Assembly: GCA_009829735.1 (NCBI GenBank)
Contig: CM020618.1
Coordinates: 39,671,030-39,735,029 of the forward strand
Source of the DNA: Pyropia yezoensis
Lineage: Eukaryota > Rhodophyta > Bangiophyceae > Bangiales > Bangiaceae
DNA length: 64,000 nt
Direction: 5' to 3'
Numbering within the stretch: the first letter of the stretch is position 1; each line of letters begins with the position of its first letter. This document shows, in pieces, positions 55,340 through 64,000 of this stretch. Below the pieces are notes generated by a model. That model ran no database searches. It saw nothing but the letters and a program-made list of their open reading frames with translations, and was not told the DNA's origin. A program made the translations under genes and the position numbers.

Positions 55340-56439
55340 TTATTGGCTGCTCCGCACAAGCACCACCACCGCCGGCACGCCAACGACCAGCAGGAGGAGG
55401 AGGAGGATGACGACGGCACAGGCCCACCAGCTAAACTTGGCCACCGCCCCGTCTGCCCAGGTGTCGTTGCTCAGCGCGGCGAGGAGGCTGCGCGGTGACA
55501 GCGCGGGGCCGCTGGGGGGTGTCCTCGGCGAGTCTCCCGCGTAGCTGGAGCCCTTGACGTGCGCCACCCCGTTGGCCGCGCCGCTGCCGCCGCCGCCAAC
55601 CATGCCAACGCCAGCAACTTCATCCTCATGACCAGACATGTCAATGGCCAGCGACGCCGACCGCGACGATGCCGACGACCGCAGCGCCGTCAGCCCCGCG
55701 ACCGCCGCCGGCGCCGCCGTCCCGGTTCCGGCGCCATTGTACGGGACGGTGACCTTGGCGAGCAGCCCCTCCGCCTTGGTAGACAGCCCCCAGTGCCGCG
55801 CGCTCGACGGCGCGTCCACGGTGGTGACGCCATAGGCGGGCTCAAACGCCGCCGCGAGGTCGGCTAGGAACTGAAAGGCCACCCGCTGCGGCACCTCCCG
55901 CGGGGTGACGACCAGGTACATGCACGGCGGCGCCGAGTCAAAGTGGATGCACCCCACCTCATTGTCCGTGATGGTCAGCCGCGAGTGCGCGGCGATGCGG
56001 CGGGAGCGGAGGACGCGCGTCACCTTTTCTTCCGCCGTCGCCGCGGGCAGGGCGGGGGTGTCAACGGGCGCGTGCCGCGCCACGGGGAGGCGGTCATGCA
56101 GGCGGGCGACAGCCACGTAGCGGATGACACAGTCGGCGGGATTCTGTCGGAGAGTGGGGGAGGAGGGGAGGGGCAGGGGATATGGAGGGTATGGGGAATG
56201 ACAAGAGCAACCCACTCGACGATCACATGCCGGCAGTCAGCAGGGGGGTGGCGGCGCACACACGTTAGCACACCACCCCCAGCTCGTCCCCGGCAACGAC
56301 GCTCACGTACGCCTGGGCCGGCTGTGGCGCCCATCGAAAAGAGAGCAAAGAGCAAAAAGCAACCGGCATGGCCCCGCCGTCCCAAAACCACCCCCCCTCC
56401 ATCCTCACACCGCTCACCACGTACCGTGGCCACAGTCAT
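55340..56439 (-). CDS. tail-anchored longin-domain protein lacking a SNARE motif
   Basis: Two exons: 56439-56425 (MTVAT, donor GTACGTGG) and 56143-55340 (acceptor CCGACAG); 272 residues. Residues 6-125 fit a longin domain, the folded head of VAMP7, Sec22 and Ykt6: VIRYVAVARLHDRLPVARH, EEKVTRVL, RLTITDNEVGCIHFDS, CMYLVVTPREVPQRVAFQFL and LAAAFEPAYG. In an R-SNARE a ~60-residue heptad region with a central Arg would follow. Here residues 126-235 are Ala/Gly/Ser-rich with no such region. The protein ends in one hydrophobic helix (WWACAVVILLLLLLVVGVP) and VLVRSSQ, so it is tail-anchored with the longin domain in the cytosol. This layout is that of plant phytolongins. A role in ER-Golgi or endosomal traffic is likely but inferred. 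Confidence 0.75.
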
Positions 56440-59400
56440 GCTGCACGGTGCGGCGGGGAGCACGTTCGCAGCAGGCAGTCCGCGACGGGTGTCCCGGCCG
56501 CACCCGGTAATCCAGGTCGGCCCGTGCGGTGCGCCGGCGTCAGCTGCAGCCCGCAGTCGCCGTCGCCGTCACCGCTGCAGCACACCCGTCTGGGTCTGCC
56601 GTCTGACGCCCCGCGCAGCCCCCTCTGCTCCGCCGGTAGTCAAGCGTGTGCCGTGTCCAAGTCGGCTGCCTCTGCCGCGGCACCCCGCCCGTTCGCGGGC
56701 GCCGTCGCCAAGGCAAAAAATATATACGCGCGCCGGCCGCAGCGTAGGTCTGCAGCTATACCCCTACCAGCCACCGCCACCAGCCGCTGCCGCTGCCGCT
56801 GCCGCTGCCGCTGCCGCTGTTGGCGCCGCCAACACAGCCGCCGCCTTCAGCGTCCCCCCCCCCCCCTCAAAGTGGTCGCCGCCGCACCACGTGCCCCGCC
56901 CCCCAGCCCGGAGTGAACGGCGGGTCGACACCGCACGGCTACGGCAGCGCCCGCCACCGGCCGGGCACGACCGACCGACGACGACGACGCACACGCGGCC
57001 AATCGACCCCCCCCCCCCCAACCGGAGGCTTGCTAGATACCCACCCCCGCGCACGGCAAGCGACAGCGACGGCGGCGGGTCGGTAGGCCGCCGTACCGAC
57101 CTTCTTGTGGGTACACCCCTCGCCCCCCCCCCCCCCCCCTTCTACCCTATGCCCCCCCCTCCCTCGCACGTCCCGGCCAGTCATGTATCGGGACGGATCC
57201 GAAAAATGAGGAAACGACGCCCGAGGGAGGAAGAAGGGGGGGGGGGGCGCGGTGCTAGACTCGCGAGCCGCCGCGCGTGACGGCCGTCGCCGCCCCTCAC
57301 GCGCGCTGACGGCAGAGGCGGGCGTGCGGCACGGCGGCCACCGTCGACCCAATGGTTCCACTGGGTGCAGCCGTGCGCGCGCGCTGGGGGGGGGTGGGTG
57401 AAAGGGGGGGGGGGCGGGATGGGTAGCGCCTGCCAGACAGGCAAAACCCCAAACGGGGAGCCCACTCTAAAGGGGGGGGGGGGTGAGGGGCGGGTCTCCA
57501 TCGAAGTGCCTGCCCCCTACACCCGCCCCCCCAACCCGTAGGGCGCGTGGGGCCCTGCCGCCGCTGCGCAGGCGGCGCCGCTCGCCCGCCCGCCCGCCCG
57601 CGGTGGCGGCCTTGCTCATGCCAGGGACTGGGTCGCTTTTGTGGCAGCGACGGCAGCGTCGGCGGTGGGCGGCGGGCGGCGAGCGGCGGCGGCGGCGGCG
57701 ACGACGGCGGCAGCAGAGGCGGGGGCGGTGGCAGGGACGGGACGGGCGCACCAGAAGCGTCGGGCAGGAGCGCGACGATGACGCACGAAGCGCCGTTGCC
57801 CGTCGGCGGTCACGCACCACCAGGGCGCGACCTGCAGAGCACAGGCTGCGGGGGGGGGTGCGGGGTGGCAGCAGGGGTGCGGGTGGGAGGGGGGGGGGGC
57901 GGGGCGGGGAAGAAGGCGCCAGCCCAAACGGGTGGGACCCGCGGTGGAGCCGTCGCCCGGCCGAGCCGACGCCGGTAGCGGTATACACACAGCCCCTCAT
58001 GAGCGGCCGGCGGCGGCAATCCGCAGCGGGCAGCAGATAGACGAAGACGAGGAAAAACAAATAGAGCCCAGAGCGGTGTGCCCACGCTCAAGGCAGGTGG
58101 TGGGCGACGGGCGAGCGCCGCTTGTGCGATTCGCCGTCGCCCCGCCTGGATGAGCCCGGCATCTGCCGACCGCTCATCGACGCAAAAAAAAGAAGAAAGA
58201 GAGGTCCATCAAAACGGGGGCGCCCGCAGCCAGACAGGGCAAGAGGAACAAGGCCGCATCCCGGATGGGGAAAGTTCGAGGGGTCCCACGGCTGCCTTGG
58301 CCCCCGCCGCCGCCGCCGTCGCCGCCGCCACCTCGGGCACAGTGGCTGGGCAGATCAATGAGCCCGCCATGCCGCGCCGCCTTGACCTTGACGGCTGAGT
58401 CGGCCGGCAGCCGCTGCCGGTCAGACGTGGGGGACCAAAGGGACAGGCGCTGCAGTGGAGCTCCTGTCGTGCGCAACGGCAGCCTGCCGACGCAGCTCCT
58501 CATCATCCGCCCGCCACCAGTTGTACTGTATGTACTGAACAATGTCAAGTAAACAGATGTCGAAGTGGGGGAGCGCTGGTGGAATGGACAGGGTCAATGG
58601 ATGGGACCAGTACAGAGAAGCGTACAAAATATGCGTTCGACTGGCCCTACCGATGGGTGACCCCAACAGCTCGAGGAGACGTGCACACGGGCGCGACTCA
58701 TGCGTGCTTTTTACATACGCGGTGGATCTTCTGCGAAGGGCTCATGCACTAATTATGTAGCGTACTGTAGTGTACATACTCTCCTGTGGTTCCAAGAGAA
58801 CACAGAAGAAGAGGCAGGTAAGTTGGGTCAGCGGGCGGCGCCAGACCCACCTTGAGGGAGGCCACCGTTCCAGCGTGTCGCGCCCCCATCCTCCGTACAT
58901 AAATATCCCTGTACCGCCGTCGCTGCCCATCGGTGGTCCCCTGCGCGACGGCTGGGGTTGGGCTACCCCGTCACCGCCGCCGTCGCCAACTCCACAACGG
59001 CCGCCTGCCGCCCACCCCCTTTCCCTCGGGTGCCGGCGACGTCCTGCTGCGGGGCAGCGGTCCCGGCGTGCCTCGCCCGAGGGTTGATAACGAGTCCTTC
59101 CAGCGGTTGAGGCGAGTGGGTTGTGTGTGCGCGTTGGGGGCCTTTCCTGCCTGGAGCCCCTCCCCACCATCCGACTACCATAGCGGGTACCGACCCGCGC
59201 ATCCGCGGGATAGCTTCAGCAGGATCCCCCCAGCGGCGGCGGCGTGTCCGAAGGTAGGGCGCACGGCTCGGCGGCGGCGGCGGCGGGGGCAGCGCGCGTC
59301 CACTGTATCTCTTGGGTGGAGCAAGGAGGTTGCGCGGGCCTTCACAGGGGGCTACTGAGGGCTACCGCTTCGGCAGCTTACCCATGGGGAAGATAAGGTG

Positions 59401-60193
59401 TTTTTGACACCGTTCAACGCGTAAGGTGGCGGCCGGTGTGACACGGCCGCCATGGCCGTGGCGATGGCCGCGAATGGGGCACTGCGGGTGGCGGTCGTCG
59501 AGCGGAGAGGGTGGTGGGTGGGGGAAGGCTGCCCCGGGTGGGCAACATGACGAGATCATCCTGACACGTGTGGGCGGGACATGCAAGAGGTGGAGGAGCG
59601 CCGCACGGCTGCCTGCGCACCGGCCGGGGGGACGGTTGCCCGCGGTGAGGTGCGCCGTGCGCGCCTCCAGGCCAACGTCGCCGCCGCTGGCGCGGCCATG
59701 GCCGCGAGGGGGCGTAGACATGGGACCGGAGATGGCGTGGGGTGACGTCCGGGGGTGAAGCGAGGGTCGACGTGCTACGGCGTTTATCAGTGGCAGTGGT
59801 CGCGGTCACCGGTGGGAATCCCCTTGACCGAGGAATACCCCAGTGGCGCACGCGTGCACACAAGCGCGCCGGCACGGACAGGGGAGCACGACGAGTAGAA
59901 TGTCAATGTCAGGAGAGCTCCGACAGAACAACGTCACGGTCATGAGGTCTTGTGTAACAGTTGTTTCACGAGCCTGTACAAAAAGAGCATCCCCGAAACA
60001 GGAGCAGATAGCTCACCCTCAGCGCATGATGGCACGAAGCTGACTCGAACCGGGTGAGTCTTGGCCCCCGCACCCCCGGTCACTGCCAAGTCCCTCCCAT
60101 TCACTCTCATGCCTCAACTACGCAGCCATACACCCCCCCCTCACAACGGCCACGTACTCCACACCTCCTCTCCGCCCCCCCCCCTCCCACAAG
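56440..60193. other. intergenic, no gene supported
   Basis: 3.7 kb. A TATA-like AAAAAATATATACG lies at 56714-56727. Lower-GC islands with GTAC motifs (TTGTACTGTATGTACTG near 58518; GTACTGTAGTGTACATAC near 58762) lie at 58.5-58.8 kb. Frames are short or compositional. Confidence 0.3.
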
Positions 60194-61255
60194 TTAGGCT
60201 GCCCCATCTGGAGCACCCCGGCCGCCCCCCCCCCGCTCCGTCCCTTCCTTGTCGCGCGTCGCCGTCCACCGAGGCGTCTGCGCGGACGCCGGTGTGTCGC
60301 CACCGTCGAGCGCCGCGGCGGTCTGCGCGAGAACCGTGTCGCCCTGGTCCAGGGCCGCCGCCGACTGCCGCAGCAGCTCCACCGTATCGTCACAGACGGG
60401 GCGGAGGTAGCGGCGGCGGTAGAGGCGAAACGCGTCGACCGCGTCGCACAGGCGCGCCGCCACCGCCGCGGGCGCCGGGGGCACAAGCGCTGGGAAGGGG
60501 GAAGGGGGGGCAGCCTTGGCGGCGGCAGCGGTGGGGAACGGGAGAGACGAACAGCCCCAGGCAGTGGCAGCCCCAATGCCCGGATCGGGCGATGGCAACG
60601 GCGGGTATGCCGCCCAGGCGGTGCCGTCCTTGCCCGCGCCCGCCATGTCGGCGGCCATCAACCGCAGGGAGGCGGCCACGCCATCGGCGGTGGCGGCAGC
60701 GCGGGCCACCTCGGCGGGGCCCATCCCCCCAACCGCCCCTTCCAACAGCAGCGTCGCCATCGTCTCCATATCTTCCGTCATGGCCTCGAGGAGGAGGCTA
60801 TGCGACTGGACGGTGAGGAGGTCCGCCGACACGCGCGCGTGGTGGCCCCGCGTGTCCGCCACCGCCAGGTGGATGGCCGTCAGCCGGTCGACGGCGGCCT
60901 CCAGGGAAGACGCCCCCGCCCCCCTCCAACGGCCGCCGCCGCCAACACCGCCGCCACCGCCGCCGCCACCGCTACCGCCACTGGTGCCGCGACCATTGCT
61001 GCCCGCCGCCGCAGTCGCAACAGCGCCCGTCCTCAGCCGCGGCGGGGGACCCCGCCAGTAGCGGGCGGCACGCACCGCACCCGCCGGCGGCGCCCGCCCG
61101 CACGCGCCAGTGCCTACCGCCCAGCGGCAATCGCCGCGCCACGCCCCCCGCACGGCCGCCGTCCTTGGCCGGGGCGGTCCCACCCCCACAGGAGGCGCCC
61201 CTACCACCCAGGCGGCGGCCACCCCCCCCGACCGCCGACGCCGGGTGGTCACCAC
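60194..61255 (-). CDS. hypothetical helical protein, 5' end unknown
   Basis: A minus frame of ~353 codons with no upstream ATG, so an earlier exon or a downstream start is likely. The first third is basic and Gly-rich. Then come helix-like segments with good amphipathic spacing: SLEAAVDRLTAIHLAVADTR, then SADLLTVQSHSLLLEAMTED, METMATLLLEGAVGGMGPAE, VAASLRLMAADMAG, and near the end LCDAVDAFRLYRRRYLRPVC, DDTVELLRQSAAALDQGD and TVLAQTAAALD. These look like real protein, perhaps a helical bundle. I recognise no family. Confidence 0.45.
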   Translation of the reverse strand: MVTTRRRRSGGVAAAWVVGAPPVGVGPPRPRTAAVRGAWRGDCRWAVGTGACGRAPPAGAVRAARYWRGPPPRLRTGAVATAAAGSNGRGTSGGSGGGGGGGGVGGGGRWRGAGASSLEAAVDRLTAIHLAVADTRGHHARVSADLLTVQSHSLLLEAMTEDMETMATLLLEGAVGGMGPAEVARAAATADGVAASLRLMAADMAGAGKDGTAWAAYPPLPSPDPGIGAATAWGCSSLPFPTAAAAKAAPPSPFPALVPPAPAAVAARLCDAVDAFRLYRRRYLRPVCDDTVELLRQSAAALDQGDTVLAQTAAALDGGDTPASAQTPRWTATRDKEGTERGGGGRGAPDGAA

Positions 61256-63303
61256 GGAGGATGGCGTCGCCGCCGCCGCCGCCGCCGCGCGACTGCAGCA
61301 GCCGCGGCGGCTGCGGCCAGCTTCATCGCCACGGCCGCGGGTGGCCGCCCCTGGCGACGCGCCCGGCGACGCCCCGACGGTGGCCAGCGCGCCGGCCGTC
61401 GTGGCCTCGGGCGCCCGCAGTGACCGCCGCCGTCGAGGCGCCGTGCAACTTGGTCAGGAGGTGCTAGCCGCGCGAATTAGCGGTGGGGACGGCAGCGTCC
61501 GCAACGGCCAGCACGTGGGGTGGATAGGGTGGATAGGATGCCTTGATGGACAGCAGACGGCCGTCGGGAGCACTTGGCCCCATGCAACGGGGGAGGGGCG
61601 CGTTGGAGGGGGGGGAAGGCGGGTCGAACGGCGGACGAGTAGGCAGCCGTGCCATTCCCGTGCACCCGGCAGCGGTCCTCCCGCGCACTGTCCCATATGG
61701 GGGTGTCGCGACAGTGGAAGCACACACCCCCGGCCGACGCAAAAAAGGGCGGGAGTCGGGCGCCCACGGCGCGTGAGGCGGGAGTGGAAGGATGGATAGC
61801 CGCGCCTCCCCCCCTTCCTACCCCCCCCCCGAGACCACCACTCGGCCGCCCGCCAACGCCACTCGCTCCGCGGCGCGGCCAGCCGCAGCCGCCCAGACCA
61901 GCGGCCCAGCCGGGGCCGGACTGCCGAGCAGGTGTCGCTGCGATACGACAGGCCCCCGCCAACACCCTCGGCTGGTCCCTTTGGGCTCCCTCCACCCACC
62001 ACCACCACAGCGGACGAGCTGCCGCCTGGCCCTTTGGCCACACACTGGCTCGCAGCCGGCTGCTGCTGCCAGTCGCAAGTCCTGTCGGTCCGGCCAGGAA
62101 ATTATTACAATAGGCAGGACTTCTGGATGGCGGCTCTCTCGCGCGAGCAACCGTGCGATCGTGCAGTCTGTCAACTCGATTGCGAGCGAATCGACGCGAG
62201 GTAGGCGGGGGTCGGACGTCAGGGAAGGCAAACGGGGGCCACTCACGATCAGCCATGAAGAAGCTCCTGGTTGGTCGGCTGCCAGTCGTGGCATCTGGTT
62301 GGCTCCCATGGGATGACTTCTGGATCAACATCTGCAGCGCTCTCTCGAGTCCAAGGCCGAGTCGGGGGTCCTCCCGTCGAGGGAGACCGTGAACATGCGT
62401 GTATCCTACTCACCCCCAGTTAAGGGTGGACACCAGGGTTCAGCGGCGAATATGGCTTACATCGGAAACGTACAGCATTCAAACGACTTCTGACTTGATA
62501 CGATATTCCCATTGGACAACGAAACATCCCCGGAGCAATCGATATGGAACAACGAGTACAGACCAGCACATGCCAGATGAGGAAACGCCTTTTCTCATTC
62601 TTTGCGAGCACCATAAACTGCACTATGACGAGAGCTGTTTTATGCATATAAGATATTCTGATGTTTCTCGTTGGTTCAGCGTTGGTTCAGAGCATATATA
62701 TATGTTTCATAATTGTTTTCATAGTGTTGATGACTGTGCGCTACAATCAGTGCTACAAGCAGGCCACCAGAGTGAGAAAAGGCCACATTCTGATGTATAT
62801 TTTCAGCCTGAGTCCCTCGCCATGGAGGCTCTTTGCGACCATGCTCGATTTCCTCGTGACACGTGCTCCGAAGCCTGGAATAGTTCATATCTTCTCAGTA
62901 TATGGCAAGTTTGCTCCTGACTACGAGCTATGAGCCAATTGCTGACACGAAATCGCTCTGAACCCTGATGTCTGCTCTCAGGCCTGCTTGGGGGTGTATA
63001 TGAGGCCGGATGATGATCAAGGAGGGTGGGGGCAGGAGTTGTCCAGGAAGGTGGGGACGAGGGCCCCTGGGCAATGGCTGTCCGGGAGGGAGGGGACGGG
63101 GGCCCCTGACGCCTGGGGCGCCATGGACTGCAGACGGTGCGTGAGTACAAAGCCGTCGCGCCGGCGCCGTGCTGCCCAAAAGTGCACGTTTCACAGCCCC
63201 TCGCCGCGCCCGTCGCGTACACGTCCGCCACTGTTGCCCATACCGCCCCACAGTTCCCCTTCGTCCTGATTATTATTTTGCCTCCCTACCCCGTGCAGCC
63301 ACG
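61256..63303. other. spacer; AT-richer island 62.4-62.95 kb
   Basis: No gene supported. 62400-62940 is clearly less GC-rich and contains ATATATATG at 62695-62703. A plus frame there (62399-62920) opens only at GTG and has no known motif. A short duplicated unit (GGGGACGAGGGCCCCTG / GGGGACGGGGGCCCCTG) lies at 63053-63109. Confidence 0.3.
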
Positions 63304-64000
63304 ATGGCGCCCTCCCCTCTCCTTACGCCCTTCACCCTGGGTGGCGACCTGCCGCTCAAGAACCGGATGGTGTTGGCGCCCATGACCCGTGCCCGCGCCG
63401 GCGACTCGCATTGCCCCGACGCGATGGTGGCTCGGTATTATGTGCAGCGGGCGTCGGCGGGTCTGGTCATCACCGAGGGCACCTTCATCTCCCCCATCGC
63501 CAATGGCTGGGTGGGCGCGCCTGAGATTTACTCCCCCGCCGCCACCGCGGGGTGGAAGGAGGTGACGGACAAAGTGCACGCCGCGGGGGGGCTGAATTTC
63601 TGTCAGCTGTGGCACAGTGGGCGTGCGTCGCACACGTCGCTCCACCCCAAGGAGGGGCGCGCCGTGGCGGCGTCCGCCATTGCCATTGACGAGCCGACCG
63701 TCCACACGCCCGACGGCAAGATGCCCCACGAGGTGCCCGACGCCCTGACCGTGGACAGCATCAAGGCGACGGTCGCGGACTTTGCGGCCGCCGCGGCCAA
63801 TGCCAAGGCGGCGGGCTTTGACGGGATAGAACTTCACGGCGCCAACGGGTATCTCATTGACACGTTCCTGCAGACCAAGACGAACAAGCGCACAGACGAG
63901 TACTCGGGGGAGAGCCTGGAGGGGCGCTTCCGGTTCCTGAAGGAGGTCCTCGAGGCGGTGCTGGAGGTGTGGCCAGCCAACCGCGTCGGCGTGCGGCTGT
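63304..64000 (+). CDS. Old Yellow Enzyme family FMN-dependent ene-reductase, partial
   Basis: Starts at ATG 63304 (GCCACGATGG) and runs off the window after 232 residues (family length ~360-380). The N-terminus LLTPFTLGGDLPLKNRMVLA, then APMTRARAG, is the usual first strand of the FMN-binding barrel. It continues with YYVQRASAGLVITEGTFISP, FCQLWHSGRASH, ADFAAAAANAKAAGFDGIEL and HGANGYLIDTFLQTKTNKRT, then RFRFLKEVLEAVL. The His and Asn of HGAN are the pair that hold the substrate carbonyl. The family reduces activated C=C bonds with NADPH; in plants relatives make jasmonate precursors, but bacterial-type members act on many enones, and this copy looks like the latter. No targeting peptide is obvious. 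No intron in the visible part. Confidence 0.93.
   Translation, partial: MAPSPLLTPFTLGGDLPLKNRMVLAPMTRARAGDSHCPDAMVARYYVQRASAGLVITEGTFISPIANGWVGAPEIYSPAATAGWKEVTDKVHAAGGLNFCQLWHSGRASHTSLHPKEGRAVAASAIAIDEPTVHTPDGKMPHEVPDALTVDSIKATVADFAAAAANAKAAGFDGIELHGANGYLIDTFLQTKTNKRTDEYSGESLEGRFRFLKEVLEAVLEVWPANRVGVRL

Noticed and set aside
56714-56727. TATA-like AAAAAATATATACG
   Set aside because: No gene with a supported start lies at a suitable distance in either direction, so I do not call a promoter.
62399-62920. 173-codon plus frame in AT-richer island
   Set aside because: No ATG start and no recognisable motif.
1-64000. tRNA, rRNA and CRISPR arrays
   Set aside because: I looked for tRNA B-box strings (GGTTCGAAT and complements), rRNA core strings and regularly spaced repeats and found none convincing. 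A tRNA or covariance-model scan would settle this.

Overview
The window is nuclear DNA from a very GC-rich eukaryote with few, short introns. Long C/G homopolymers, Ala/Gly-rich proteins, near-uniform GTACGT intron donors and Ty3/gypsy and KDZ-type transposons would suit a bangiophyte red alga (Porphyra/Pyropia-like). That assignment is an inference; no marker gene here proves it.

Layout. 1-20 kb is transposon territory: a decayed KDZ/Plavaka-like transposase (594-3974), a 126-bp tandem repeat, a truncated FAAH-like amidase, and a nest of Ty3/gypsy elements. The centre of the nest is a nearly intact 9.4-kb element on the minus strand (9640-19014): two LTRs that differ at 2 positions, a GCGCC target duplication, gag, pol with a C-terminal chromodomain-like segment, and a ~650-codon ORF on the opposite strand between pol and the 3' LTR. 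A 5'-LTR+gag fragment (8177-9398) lies left of it and a solo LTR (19483-19957) lies right. 20-22.8 kb is less GC-rich and has no clear gene.

22.8-64 kb is mostly host genes separated by homopolymer-rich spacers: NDUFA12 of complex I (3 exons, +), an unknown single-pass membrane protein (-), a 433-N gap with a partial low-complexity ORF beyond it, an ACT-HAD (SerB-like) protein (-), a ~2,180-residue Ala-rich coiled-coil protein (+), a bZIP factor (-), a 370-bp foldback repeat, a Src1/MAN1/LEM2-type inner nuclear membrane protein (-), RNase H2 subunit A (-), a tail-anchored longin protein without a SNARE motif (-), a hypothetical helical protein (-), and the start of an Old Yellow Enzyme (+) cut by the window end.

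The host genes do not form a pathway; each has its own spacer. Three of them (ACT-HAD, coiled-coil, RNase H2A) read through only if one-base slips are allowed inside G/C homopolymers. I read these as sequence or assembly errors rather than decay. Exon boundaries were placed by eye from GT/AG sites, phase and family alignment from memory; no search was run.
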